This document shows, one piece after another, positions 35,108 through 44,479 of a stretch of 64,000 nt of DNA. This DNA comes from Secundilactobacillus kimchicus JCM 15530 (GTDB lineage: Bacteria; Bacillota; Bacilli; Lactobacillales; Lactobacillaceae): positions 50,154 through 114,153 of the forward strand of contig NZ_AZCX01000006.1 in NCBI RefSeq assembly GCF_001433995.1. Direction: 5' to 3'. Within the stretch, counting starts at the first letter, position 1. Every line of letters starts with the position of its first letter. A model generated the notes under the pieces. It ran no database searches, had not been told where the DNA came from, and worked only from the letters and a program-made list of their open reading frames with translations. The translations under genes and the position numbers were made by a program.

Positions 35108-36577
35108 TTAGAGTTGTTCAGTGGGGTGCAAAAATTTCAGTTGATGGTGGTCTTCGAATAATTGTCCAATCTGAAGTAACTGCGCCTCGTGACCCTTTCG
35201 AGCAGTAAACTCAATTCCGAGTGGTAGCCCGTTGTCGGCGACGTAGGTTGGCAAGCTAATAGCGGGTTGGCCCGTGAGGTTGGCTTGTTGGGTAAACGGC
35301 GACAGGGTTAAGCTGCGCTCGAAAAATTCCCAGATGAGATCAAGCCGTTCCTGCTTGTTTAGGTCCGTCACGTGGGCCATTTTCGCCATTGTTTCTGGCG
35401 TGATGAGCTCCTGGTCAACGGTTGGTGCTGTAAAAGCCGTTGTCGGTGATAAGAATAGGTCATAGTTGTCATAGAATTGGTCGGCTTGATAGCTAGCGGC
35501 ATCCCAGACGGCTAACGAGCGGCTTGAATCGGCTGCGGTAACGAGCCGCCCCGCTTGGTAAATGGTCCAAGTCGTCAGCTGCATATCATCCTTGGTGACC
35601 GCTCGACCGAGGGCCTGCTCAAGGTCGGCAAACATGGCCGCCGTTTCCCCACCGTTCATTAGGTAGTACGCCTTCATCAAAGCCGTCCCGTCCGTCTTTG
35701 GCGCTGCTTCAGTCACCTGAAAGCCCTGAGCTTCCAAAAAAACGACCGCAGCCATGACGGCGTTAACGGCATCATCAGAAACCGGGGTGCCAACCGGCGA
35801 AGCGGTGGTGTAGCCAATTTTGAGTGGTTTGGTGATGGGCCGGTGCAGCTCGGTAGAAAAGCTGGTCGGATTCAGTGGTGTTTGGAACGGTGCCGCCGGT
35901 TGAACCGTCTGGAGCGCATCTAACAAAGTGGCGGTGTCCCGCATTGACCGAGTCAGTGCGAAGTTGATGGACGCCCCTTGCCAGCCACGCCACGCAGTCG
36001 GGCCGACTGGCACGCGTCCCCGGGTTGGCTTGAGGCCGATTAACCCTGAAAATGACGCTGGGATTCGGATGGAACCACCGCCGTCATTCCCCGCTGCTAG
36101 TGGGACTAAATCAGCAGCCACAGCACTTGCGGCGCCACCAGAAGAGCCACCAGGGGAATAGTCCCGGTTCCAGGCATTTCGGGTCGGGCCGTACAAGTCC
36201 GGGTCGGTGATGTTTTTAAACCCAAACTCTGGGGCGTTAGTTTGGCCCACAATCAAGAATCCGGCCCGTTGTAAAGCGGCGACGAAGTTATCAGTCTGGG
36301 TAGCCACCGCGTCTTTTAACAATGGCGAACCCGCAGTATCGGGCTCGCCAGCAAGGGCTTGCCCCAGAATCTTTAACAGTAGTGGGACTCCGGCAAAGGG
36401 GCCGTTTGTGAGTGGTTGTAGCGCCTCAGCGAACACTTTGGCGTCCCGTCGGTGGACGACTGCGTTAAGCGCCGGATTTTGGGCATCGATTTTTTTGATC
36501 GTTGCCGCAATCAATTCGGTTGGTGAGGCCTGCTTTTCTTGAACCAGTTTTGCTAGCGACGTTGCATCATAAGCCAT
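35108..36577 (-). CDS. Amidase-signature family amidase
   Basis: 489 residues. The Ser-cisSer-Lys machinery is visible: K69 (VPLLLKILG), SPGGSSGG at 141-148 (cis-Ser) and nucleophile S169 in GNDGGGSIRIPAS. The segment LKPTRGRVP is diagnostic. Cytosolic hydrolase of primary or aryl amides; not a GatA, since no gatB/gatC is near. RBS GAAGGTGAT. A decayed second copy of this family lies at about 38700-38998. Confidence 0.9.
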   Translation of the reverse strand: MAYDATSLAKLVQEKQASPTELIAATIKKIDAQNPALNAVVHRRDAKVFAEALQPLTNGPFAGVPLLLKILGQALAGEPDTAGSPLLKDAVATQTDNFVAALQRAGFLIVGQTNAPEFGFKNITDPDLYGPTRNAWNRDYSPGGSSGGAASAVAADLVPLAAGNDGGGSIRIPASFSGLIGLKPTRGRVPVGPTAWRGWQGASINFALTRSMRDTATLLDALQTVQPAAPFQTPLNPTSFSTELHRPITKPLKIGYTTASPVGTPVSDDAVNAVMAAVVFLEAQGFQVTEAAPKTDGTALMKAYYLMNGGETAAMFADLEQALGRAVTKDDMQLTTWTIYQAGRLVTAADSSRSLAVWDAASYQADQFYDNYDLFLSPTTAFTAPTVDQELITPETMAKMAHVTDLNKQERLDLIWEFFERSLTLSPFTQQANLTGQPAISLPTYVADNGLPLGIEFTARKGHEAQLLQIGQLFEDHHQLKFLHPTEQL

Positions 36578-36998
36578 TGTCTGATCACCTTCTGGTTAAT
36601 TTACGTTCAGCTTAAAAGACATTGGCGGGAAATGCAATTGAAACGTGACGACCGGGGCAAGTTGAGGATGATGAGATGGCGTCAAACGGCGGGCGCCTCT
36701 TGGTGGTAATGGAAAAAAGCCGGCGATGAATTTTGCTGCTCCGACCCTCTTTTTACGATGCAAGGTGATGACTCTGGACCCGAAATCCGGAGAGGATAAG
36801 TTAGGACGTGCCAATTTGGATCCAATCATTCGGATGTAAATATGGAGAAACGACCATTTATGTGACGTTGCGCACTTACTTGATCGGCTCTATGTGACCG
36901 GGTATCTCGGGAAATGGAAAAGAAAACTCGTAACGTAATGATCAATAATGCCAATCTATGGTCTATAATGTGAACATCAAATGTAAAGGAGTCGGATT
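36578..36998. other. Intergenic region before MerR-CMD
   Basis: About 420 bp. I see no gene with family features; a 77-codon minus frame at 36596-36829 lacks a ribosome site and looks random. TATAAT at 36964-36969 is a likely -10 for the MerR gene; the -35 is unclear. Confidence 0.4.
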
Positions 36999-37394
36999 AT
37001 GGAAAACAAAACGGCGTACTTTATTGGCGAATTTGGTGAACAGACTGGACTAACCATTGATACATTACGGTATTACGAAAAAGAAGGATTACTTGAGCCA
37101 CAACGTGACAAAAATGGCAGGCGTCAATACACGGAAACTGATCGTCGCTGGTGTGAATTTATCAAGCGAATTAAGGCAACAGGGATGCCGCTGCGCACCA
37201 TCAAACAGTATTCCGAGCTTCGACATCGAGGAAACGAAACCATTGATGAGCGGGTAGAGCTGTTAAAAATGCAGCGGCAACTGTTAGAGACGCAACGTGC
37301 CGAAATTGATTCACATCTCGCTTTCCTTGATGACAAGGTGGCAACATACGCAGAGATGAAACAGAATCTGAATTGTGGCAATAAAAACGCTTGA
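36999..37394 (+). CDS. MerR-family transcriptional regulator
   Basis: 131 residues with AdhR/YyaN-like layout: helix-turn-helix (YFIGEFGEQTGLTIDTLRYY, then EKEGLLEP), GRRQYTETDRRWCEFIKR and a coiled coil (about 80-115). RBS AAAGGAG. Followed after 58 bp by a CMD-family gene, a typical pair in aldehyde or electrophile stress modules. Confidence 0.9.
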   Translation: MENKTAYFIGEFGEQTGLTIDTLRYYEKEGLLEPQRDKNGRRQYTETDRRWCEFIKRIKATGMPLRTIKQYSELRHRGNETIDERVELLKMQRQLLETQRAEIDSHLAFLDDKVATYAEMKQNLNCGNKNA

Positions 37395-37452
37395 CCTGGA
37401 GTTAGCTCCAGCAATTAAAATTCAACTATCCTATGAGAAGGAAGTTGATCTT

Positions 37453-37833
37453 ATGTCTGAACATACAAGGCTACAAATTGGTAAAGCGGCACTTGCACAA
37501 GTTGATGGCAGCGCGGCAGATAGTGTGATGCACTCACTTGAGACGATTGCACCGGATGTTGGCAAATATATTTTAGAATTCGCGTTCGGTGATATCTACA
37601 CACGCCCGGTGCTAGATTTGAAACATCGCGAGATGATCACAATTACATCACTATTGATTCAAGGCGACACGGCACCTCAGCTTGACGTTCACATTAATGG
37701 TGCGCTAAATGTTGGTCTGACACAGGAAGAAATCATCGAGACGTTCATTCAATGTATCCCCTACATTGGGTTTCCAAAAGTTTTGAATGCCATAAGTACC
37801 GCCAAATCGGTATTTGTAAATCGCACAGCTTAA
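37453..37833 (+). CDS. Carboxymuconolactone decarboxylase-family protein
   Basis: 126 residues from ATG 37453 (GAAGGAA upstream). CMD core DLKHREMITITSLLIQG and QLDVHINGALNVGLTQEEI are present. The CxxC of AhpD-type peroxidase partners is absent, so it belongs to the cysteine-poor decarboxylase-like branch. Expression presumably under the adjacent MerR regulator. Confidence 0.85.
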   Translation: MSEHTRLQIGKAALAQVDGSAADSVMHSLETIAPDVGKYILEFAFGDIYTRPVLDLKHREMITITSLLIQGDTAPQLDVHINGALNVGLTQEEIIETFIQCIPYIGFPKVLNAISTAKSVFVNRTA

Positions 37834-37836
37834 AAC

Positions 37837-37893
37837 AAAGTTTCCTGTCAAACTGGCCAGCGTATGTGTGGCCAGCCGGACAGGAAACTTTTT
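37837..37893 (+). terminator. Strong terminator of merR-CMD
   Basis: AAAGTTTCCTGTC and GACAGGAAACTTT, with an inner CTGGCCA / TGGCCAG stem, followed by T-run. Confidence 0.85.
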
Positions 37894-37921
37894 GATATTC
37901 TGACGGTAAACCCCATGGCAG

Positions 37922-38085
37922 CTAGTCTCGTTGTAGTAATTGAGTCGTGGGAACATTGATAAAGCGCATCATCAATGTAGCTGCACTAGCCGCCGACATG
38001 TCGGGGTGTTCGTTGAGCCAAATCAGCATGAAGTTAAGAATCGAACTGGCGACGTGTCGAACGGCTAATTGCGGTTTGTGGGGTT
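37922..38085 (-). pseudogene. TetR-family regulator, C-terminal remnant
   Basis: The last roughly 50 codons, read leftward, give AVRHVASSILNFMLIWLNEH followed by PDMSAASAATLMMRF, typical of a TetR C-terminal ligand domain. The HTH half is missing; at about 38085 the sequence switches directly into an MFS fragment on the other strand. Consistent with one deletion that removed both divergent 5' ends. Confidence 0.65.
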
Positions 38086-38442
38086 GTATTTCAAGGTGTC
38101 GGCTACCTCGCCTTAGCGGTATTTGCACATCAATCGTATCTCTGGTTTGTTTTACCACTCATGATTGCAGGAATTGGCTTGTCGATTGGCGGGCCAGCTA
38201 TGCAAAAAGCAGTTGTTGGCTTAGTACCGAGAACGGCCGTCGGATCAGCGTCGGGGTTATACAACCTATTCCGCTTACTCGGTGGTGCGGTCGGCGTTCC
38301 TGTTTCCGTCATGGCTTTCTACTGGCTTGGGGGGATGGCTAATCCGACACAATTGACGCATGGTTTCGTTGCAGCAATGGCAACTGCGGGGATTCTCTCG
38401 TTTTTGGGCGCGCTGCCGTTGTCAAGAATTAGTAACGAATAG
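38086..38442 (+). pseudogene. MFS drug-efflux (DHA2) transporter, C-terminal remnant
   Basis: The frame open from about 38086 encodes only the last helices of an EmrB/QacA-type exporter: GVGYLALAVFAHQSYLWFVL, IAGIGLSIGGPAMQKAVVGL, GSASGLYNLFRLLGGAVGVP. About three quarters of the usual length is gone. No start signal. Normally such pumps are divergent from a TetR repressor, whose tail is preserved on the left side of the junction. Confidence 0.75.
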
Positions 38443-38662
38443 TATGCCAATGAAGATGGATAGAAATATACAAAAAGGCCGCCAACCAGTGACGACCAAC
38501 CAAGTATAATCGCGTGTTAATTCAGTACCGCTTCATTCAAATACAACCGATTTAAACCGTTCTAATTGCAGCAAGATTGCCGCTAAACCAACAACCTAAC
38601 GTTAGTCGAACCGTCAGATTACAATTCGCGGCTCTTGCGTTGAACCATTATCGGGCATCCGT

Positions 38663-38700
38663 ACGGGACTATCATACAAAATTTCCGGCTGTGCCGAGTT
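38663..38700. repeat. Short dispersed repeat, copy 1
   Basis: About 38 bp (core CTATCATACAAAATT, then GGCTGT and CCGAGTT) recurs at 43381-43419 with a few differences. Origin unknown. Confidence 0.5.
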
Positions 38701-38998
38701 GCTGGTTGAACCGTCTGGAGAGTGTCTAACAAGGTGGTCATGTCCCACATTGACCGACTCAGTGCGAAGTTGATGCCGCCCCGCTGGCACGCGTCCCCGA
38801 GTTGGCTTGGGGACGATTAACCCTACAAATGACGCTGGGATTCGGTGAGCCACCAGGGGAATAGTCCAGTTTCAAGGATTCCAGGTGGAGCCATCCAAAT
38901 CCAGGTCGGTGATGTTTTTAAACCCAAATTCCGGGGCATTTGTTTGGCCCACAACTAAGAATCTTGTCCGTTGTAAAGCAGCAGCTAGAAGGTTAGTC
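38700..38998 (-). pseudogene. Decayed second amidase-signature gene
   Basis: The plus strand matches the central part of the amidase at 35108-36577 over most of its length (shared blocks GACGCTGGGATTCGG, GAGCCACCAGGGGAATAGTC, TCGGTGATGTTTTTAAACCC, TTGTAAAGC). Internal deletions and frameshifts are present; about 80 bp is missing right after GGGATTCGG. Same orientation as the intact gene. Ends abruptly at the TetR stop codon. Confidence 0.8.
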
Positions 38999-39598
38999 CT
39001 ATTGAAGGTTCAGTATATCGAACGGGCTGAGATACCTGGTAACTTGAATAATATCAGCAAGCTCATCCGGCTGTTGCGGTGTTGGTTCGGCTAACCATAT
39101 CTTAAGAATATCGAATATTTGACTTACAATAAGCTCTTTGGCAAAAGCAGCGGGTAATTTGGGTGTCATATCAGCGTTTCCTTTTAAGTGAACCAGTGCC
39201 TGTTCAATGGCGACAGTAACGATTTTCTTAGCACGTGGTTCGAATGACGGATCACCGTTAGGGCCCATTAAAGCCCGGATGAGGGCAAAATTCTGGTACA
39301 CGTAGTTGACGCACTTTTGAATAATTGGAGCTGTTACGGCCATTTTTTTATCCAAATTAATGGTCATCGAATCTTCTAACCGATGTTCCATCAGAGCGGC
39401 GAAATCATCTAACAGCTTCTTTTCTAACTTTTCGGTTAAATCATATTTATCAAGATAATGGCTATAAAAAGTACTTCGGTTGATTTGCGCACGCTTTATG
39501 AGCGTGGTGACAGTTAACCGATTGAGTCCATGGTCGTTAATTGAATCAATGAACGCCTTCTTAATTCTAATTTCGGTTTCTAGGGCCAGTGCTTTCAT
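38999..39598 (-). CDS. TetR/AcrR-family regulator
   Basis: 199 residues: N-terminal HTH (LTVTTLIKRAQINRSTFYSH followed by YLDKYDLTEKLEKKLL) and an all-helical C-terminal domain (FALIRALMGPNGDPSF) of the DhaS-like TetR_C type. Divergent from the ABC exporter at 39805, which it probably represses. The 3' end abuts the amidase relic, a likely recombination junction. Confidence 0.9.
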   Translation of the reverse strand: MKALALETEIRIKKAFIDSINDHGLNRLTVTTLIKRAQINRSTFYSHYLDKYDLTEKLEKKLLDDFAALMEHRLEDSMTINLDKKMAVTAPIIQKCVNYVYQNFALIRALMGPNGDPSFEPRAKKIVTVAIEQALVHLKGNADMTPKLPAAFAKELIVSQIFDILKIWLAEPTPQQPDELADIIQVTRYLSPFDILNLQ

Positions 39599-39804
39599 AT
39601 TTAGATCTCCTAATAATTCGGTTATTTGTAGTGTACCGTACTCATATTAAAAGCCCAACAAATTGCAAAAAAATGATGGTTCACGACTGATCAGTGGCAT
39701 GCTAAAATAACCCCCAATAAGGTACCGAGAGGCGGCTGATGTGGGCCGTTGCATCAACACAATCGGATAATATTGTTTGTTTTAAAGCAGTAGGAGGGTT
39801 TTAA

Positions 39805-40506
39805 ATGGGATACATTGAGGTCAAACATTGTTCTAAAATATATGGTTCGGGTGAAACGGAAGTTCGAGCCAACGATGATATTAATTTTGACATTAAACAA
39901 GGTGAATTAACAATTATTGTGGGGGCGTCTGGAGCTGGTAAATCCACGCTGCTGAATATTTTAGGTGGCATGGATACACCAACAAAGGGTGAAATCGTGG
40001 TCAATGGTAAAAATATTGCGGTCTATAACAATCGTCAGCTAACGACTTATAGGCGGCATTCGGTTGGGTTTGTCTTTCAGTTTTACAACTTAGTTCCTAA
40101 CTTAACGGCACTAGAAAATGTTGAACTAGCTTCGCAAATTGCGCCAACGGCATTAGATGCCCAGAAAACTTTGCAAGACGTTGGGTTGGGTAGTCGGGAG
40201 AGCAACTTTCCTGCTCAGTTATCAGGCGGTGAACAGCAACGGGTAGCAATAGCGCGGGCCGTTGCCAAAAATCCAGAATTACTCCTATGTGATGAGCCAA
40301 CAGGAGCGCTGGATTATAAAACAGGTAAAAGTGTTTTAAAACTATTGGAAGACTTCTGTCATGATAATAATAAAAACGTCATCATTGTGACTCATAATGG
40401 CATGATCAAACCGATGGCTGATCACGTGATTGAGATTGGCGATGGGCGGGTCCGAGCCGATTACCAAAACGAGCAGCCGACACCTGTTGACCAAATAGAA
40501 TGGTAG
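39805..40506 (+). CDS. ABC transporter ATP-binding protein, LolD/MacB-like
   Basis: 233 residues: Walker [10 protein letters not shown] (40-48), signature LSGGE (139-143), Walker [13 protein letters not shown]. Belongs to the exporter-type class paired with FtsX-domain permeases. RBS GTAGGAGGG. Followed after 10 bp by the permease gene. Confidence 0.9.
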   Translation: MGYIEVKHCSKIYGSGETEVRANDDINFDIKQGELTIIVGASGAGKSTLLNILGGMDTPTKGEIVVNGKNIAVYNNRQLTTYRRHSVGFVFQFYNLVPNLTALENVELASQIAPTALDAQKTLQDVGLGSRESNFPAQLSGGEQQRVAIARAVAKNPELLLCDEPTGALDYKTGKSVLKLLEDFCHDNNKNVIIVTHNGMIKPMADHVIEIGDGRVRADYQNEQPTPVDQIEW

Positions 40507-40516
40507 GTGAGGCAGA

Positions 40517-43189
40517 ATGAAGTCAATATTAAATCACAATATCAACCGTGAATTTAAGTTTTCCATAGGTCGATTTATATCAATTATTATTTTGCTGGCG
40601 TTAGGAACATTCGTTCTCGTTGGATTAAAGGTTACGGGATTTGATATGCGCCAATCAGCCAACAACTATTATGCGCAACAGCATCTCGCCGATGCACAGG
40701 TGACAAGTAATACGGGTATTAGCCACGCTGATCAAGAAGCTATTCGAAATTTAGGCCATGTCAAAACAGTTGAATTTACGACATACAGGGATGCTGTGAT
40801 CAAGGGGGGGCACGATGCAATTCGGCTTCAGGCCAAGACGAAAAAGTTATCAACAAATGCTGTCGTTAAGGGGCGACTTCCCGAGAAGAATAACGAAATT
40901 GCCCTTTCAAACTCTGAGAGACATCATTACAAGATTGGTGATACTTTTAAGGTTGTTGACAATAACGGTAAAAGTTCAGTAACTGGCCTCCAAAACACTC
41001 GTTTTACAGTGGTTGGATTTGTTAATTCTAGTGTGAATTTACAAAAAAACAAGCTGGGTTCAACTACTGCTGGGACGGGACAGATTGCAACGTTTGCCGT
41101 AGTGAACAAGGACGTTTTCTCATCAGCGACACCAACTTTAGCAGAGATTACGTATGATAACACGTCAGGACCCGCCTACTCAGAAAAGTTTGAGAGCCAA
41201 GTTCAAAAAAACGTTGATCAAGCACAGAGCAAACTGAATACAATGGCTAAGTCAGCAACAACCAAAACGCTTAATCGGTTAAATGTGCAAAGTCGCCAGA
41301 TTAAAACTGCTCAGAGTCGGTTAACTTATCAAATGACTACTTTGAAGGGAGAGTTAGCTGAACTAAAAACTAGTAATGGTACTGGGCAGCAGCGCACTAA
41401 ACTTAAGCAAACGCAAAGAAAGCTAGCAGCTGAACAGCAAAAATTAGCAACTGAGGCAACGACGATTTCAACTGCGAAGAGACAACTAACCTCTGGAAGT
41501 GGTGTCGTCTACCAAATTCAAAGTCGCAATGACTTTGTAGCGGGATATAACCAATTTGGAGAAGATGCAGATCGAATTGATTCACTATCTAATTCATTCC
41601 CAATTATTTTCTTTGCGGTGGCTATTTTGGTCACGTTGACCACAATGTCTCGGATGGCAGAACAAAAGAGAATTGAGCTTGGAACCTTGCGAGCACTTGG
41701 GTATACAAAATATGACGCAATGAAAGTCTTTTTGTTGTATGGCGTCTTAGCGGGGCTTATTGGCTCGATAATTGGCTCGATTTTTGGGACGTCGTTTTTA
41801 CCAACCAAAATTTTTGAAGCATACGCCGCTAACGTTATTATTCCGAATTTTGAGACGTCGCCATCGACCTTATGGATTACGATATCAGTTGTTATTTCGA
41901 TACTCGTAGCGACGTTACCAGCACTTGTTGTTGCTGCGCGTTCGTTACGGGAGGTCCCTGCTACATTGATGTTGCCCAAACCGCCGAAGAAGGGGACAAA
42001 GGTCTTATTGGAGCGGCTTCCCTTTATTTGGAATCACTTTTCATTTAATTACAAGGTAACCGTTCGAAATTTGGCGCGTTATAAGTCCCGAATGTTTATG
42101 ACAATTATCGGTGTCTTAGGATGTACGGCCCTATTAGTGACTGGTTTTGGAATTCGTGATTCATTGACGGGGCTAGTTTCATCTCAATACCAAAATATTG
42201 TTCATTACGACCTCATTGGTGTCTATAATAGTCAAGCATCTAGTCAGTCAATTTCAGATTACAAAAAGGTGGTTGATCATCTGGATGGCGTTAAATCAAA
42301 AACGAACGTGTATTATGAATCAATGACGACCAGACCCAAGGGGACGGATACCAATCAATCTATTTCAATGATTGTGCCGCAAAACACAGCTCAGTTTGGA
42401 ACTTACGTCACGTTACAGAACCCAACTACTAAAGCCAAATTAAGGCTGGGGAATAATGGTGCAATTGTAACTGAAAAATTAGCTAAATTAACAGGAGTCC
42501 ACCAAGGCGATTATTTGACGATTGAGAATGTCACTGGGGATAAAACCAGAGTTAAGATTGCGGGGATTTCAAAAATGTACGCGGGTCACAATCTGTATAT
42601 GAGTTCGACTTATTATCGAAAGGCATTTGGAGAGGCATATGCGACAAACGCTGTGATGTTGAGACTGAAAGATCGATCATCAAGTAATAGTGATCGGGTT
42701 TCAAGTCAACTAAACCAGCAAAAGGCGGCCCTGACAACAATTCAATCCGATGACGTTAAAACCATGATTAATAATATTTTACACGGACTAAATAATTTAG
42801 TTCTAATTATTACGATTGCTGCGTCAGCACTAGCCTTTGTCGTGCTGTTCACACTAACAAATATTAACGTGTCAGAACGGATTCGGGAGCTGTCAACCAT
42901 CAAAGTTTTAGGATTCTACCCCTTTGAAGTGATTATGTATGTTTATCGAGAAACGCTGTTTCTGACGTTAATCGGCATTTTGACCGGATATGTGGGTGGC
43001 GCGTGGCTTCATCAATACATTATGCAGACATTACCGCCAGCAACGGCCATGGTGGATATGACGCTACGTTGGACTAATATTGGCATATCGGGCGGTCTAA
43101 CATTGCTATTCTCTATTCTTGTCATGGCGATGATGGCGCGCAAAATTAGTCAGATTGATATGCTAGAGGCTTTGAAATCGGTTGATTAA
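40517..43189 (+). CDS. FtsX-like ABC transporter permease
   Basis: 890 residues. N-terminal helix (about 17-40), a large outside domain with a Gln/Lys-rich coiled coil (about 232-322), three helices at about 360-475 (first FtsX unit: GTLRALGYTKYDAM), then a helix near 530, a second outside domain and three final helices (770-880; ELSTIKVLGFYPFEV). Two FtsX domains in one chain is typical of permeases exporting or sensing peptides or lipids. Partner of the ATPase upstream; TetR-controlled. Confidence 0.9.
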   Translation: MKSILNHNINREFKFSIGRFISIIILLALGTFVLVGLKVTGFDMRQSANNYYAQQHLADAQVTSNTGISHADQEAIRNLGHVKTVEFTTYRDAVIKGGHDAIRLQAKTKKLSTNAVVKGRLPEKNNEIALSNSERHHYKIGDTFKVVDNNGKSSVTGLQNTRFTVVGFVNSSVNLQKNKLGSTTAGTGQIATFAVVNKDVFSSATPTLAEITYDNTSGPAYSEKFESQVQKNVDQAQSKLNTMAKSATTKTLNRLNVQSRQIKTAQSRLTYQMTTLKGELAELKTSNGTGQQRTKLKQTQRKLAAEQQKLATEATTISTAKRQLTSGSGVVYQIQSRNDFVAGYNQFGEDADRIDSLSNSFPIIFFAVAILVTLTTMSRMAEQKRIELGTLRALGYTKYDAMKVFLLYGVLAGLIGSIIGSIFGTSFLPTKIFEAYAANVIIPNFETSPSTLWITISVVISILVATLPALVVAARSLREVPATLMLPKPPKKGTKVLLERLPFIWNHFSFNYKVTVRNLARYKSRMFMTIIGVLGCTALLVTGFGIRDSLTGLVSSQYQNIVHYDLIGVYNSQASSQSISDYKKVVDHLDGVKSKTNVYYESMTTRPKGTDTNQSISMIVPQNTAQFGTYVTLQNPTTKAKLRLGNNGAIVTEKLAKLTGVHQGDYLTIENVTGDKTRVKIAGISKMYAGHNLYMSSTYYRKAFGEAYATNAVMLRLKDRSSSNSDRVSSQLNQQKAALTTIQSDDVKTMINNILHGLNNLVLIITIAASALAFVVLFTLTNINVSERIRELSTIKVLGFYPFEVIMYVYRETLFLTLIGILTGYVGGAWLHQYIMQTLPPATAMVDMTLRWTNIGISGGLTLLFSILVMAMMARKISQIDMLEALKSVD

Positions 43190-43216
43190 TCGTAAACTTA
43201 AAAATTGTAGGAAAAG

Positions 43217-43251
43217 GACGTTGGTGTCAGAAGACACTGGCGTCTTTTTTT
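43217..43251 (+). terminator. Terminator of the ABC exporter
   Basis: GACGTTGGTGTC pairs with GACACTGGCGTC (wobbles), AGAA loop, T7. Confidence 0.8.
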
Positions 43252-43497
43252 GAGTAATTGGGAACAGTGAAGTTTGTCATGGTTGCAGGAGAATAGGGAA
43301 CAATTCAAGGTAATGACCTGCCTGATGCGTGCCAAGCACTGCCATGGGTGACGCTGAAATAATCGGCTTTGATATTTTTTACGGGGCTATCATACAAAAT
43401 TCCATGGCTGTACCGAGTTTATCTGACTTTGCTTTTTTGGTCCATCATAGCGTTACAATAACTTTGTAATATCATGAGCAATTACGGGGTGACTATG
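43252..43497. other. Intergenic region before the ADP-ribosyltransferase gene
   Basis: No gene seen. It contains copy 2 of the short dispersed repeat (43381-43419), a -10-like TACAAT (43454-43459), and GTTACAA / TTTGTAAT around it, a possible operator. Confidence 0.4.
43381..43419. repeat. Short dispersed repeat, copy 2
   Basis: About 39 bp resembling 38663-38700. Flanks the rearranged accessory stretch on its right side. Confidence 0.5.
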
Positions 43498-44475
43498 ATG
43501 TTGGATAGTAAAATTAGTAGGGGGCTTGTGCTATTGGCTGCGTTGTTTGCATCCGGTAGTGCGAGTGTTATGGGAAACCGAGTGTCAGCGCAGGCAAAGA
43601 CAAAAACGACGGTTGTGGCGTTAGTCGATCACACGACTAACATGGTCGTGAAAACGAAGACTGGGACAATCACCAAGCAGGCCTTCTTGGCGCACCCAAT
43701 GGTTGATGGGCTACCGCAGTTTAGCCAAACGGTAACGGTACCAGCCAACACTATGTTGACCGTGACCCAGTCGTCGCCAAGTAGCATGCAGTTCAAATTA
43801 CCTCATAGTGATCAGGTTCTGGTTGCCGAGCGACCAGCGGACGTCACCTATCAAAGTACGGGTCATCCGCTAGGGAAGGCGGCGGTCAACCAGTTAGCAC
43901 GTGACGGCCGCCGTTGGGCCAAAGAATTGACGTTTGACCAACGTCAGGCCGTGACGGACTATACGTCTGAAGGCTATGAGGATATGAATACGGCGCTTCG
44001 AAACCCAAGAACGCGGGCGGATGTTGCGACCATGAACATGGTTCAAGACCTACAGGACAGCCTGTACAAGTTCAGGTTGCGGCACCCGATAACGGTGTAT
44101 CGCGGGACGACCTGGGGCGGATTGAAGCACGCACTTTCCAATCAAAAAGTCAGTGTGGGTGCGACTTATCAGGACCCAGCTTTTTCATCGACGAGCGTGT
44201 CACCAGGGATTGCCCATTTCTTTGCGGGTAAGGTATTGTTGAGAATCAACGTGCCAGCCGGCTACCATGGGGCCTATATTGATTCGATTTCAGATAATCA
44301 AGGGGAAAAAGAATTCTTGATGGACGCGGGCACCCCGATGGTTGTGACGAAGCTTCAGAAGGTCAGGGCCCGAACGACACAGTGGTTCGGCGTCTTGCAC
44401 AACCACCATCTTAAGCACCAAAAACGTCAGATAACCCGGCTGTTTTGGCTGGTCACCTTGGCGTTAAAGCAGTAG
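43498..44475 (+). CDS. Secreted ADP-ribosyltransferase exoenzyme-like protein
   Basis: 325 residues from ATG 43498 (GGGGTG 6 bp upstream). Signal peptide with hydrophobic core 9-24, cut likely after VSAQA (33). An unassigned beta-rich stretch (35-115) precedes an ADPrib_exo_Tox-type domain (about 140-290). The R-S-E catalytic signature is complete: R202 (TVYRGTT), STS at 231-233 (DPAFSSTSVS) and E270-x-E272 (QGEKEFLMDAG). YTSEGYEDMNTALR and VLLRINVPAGYHGAYID are further family marks. The ExE form implies arginine-directed transfer from NAD. The tail (300-325) is basic, then hydrophobic. No immunity gene is adjacent. Target unknown. Confidence 0.8.
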   Translation: MLDSKISRGLVLLAALFASGSASVMGNRVSAQAKTKTTVVALVDHTTNMVVKTKTGTITKQAFLAHPMVDGLPQFSQTVTVPANTMLTVTQSSPSSMQFKLPHSDQVLVAERPADVTYQSTGHPLGKAAVNQLARDGRRWAKELTFDQRQAVTDYTSEGYEDMNTALRNPRTRADVATMNMVQDLQDSLYKFRLRHPITVYRGTTWGGLKHALSNQKVSVGATYQDPAFSSTSVSPGIAHFFAGKVLLRINVPAGYHGAYIDSISDNQGEKEFLMDAGTPMVVTKLQKVRARTTQWFGVLHNHHLKHQKRQITRLFWLVTLALKQ

Positions 44476-44479
44476 CGTA

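Noticed and set aside
36596..36829. 77-codon minus frame between amidase and MerR.
   Set aside because: No start signal and random-looking composition (Pro/Arg/His-rich shadow).
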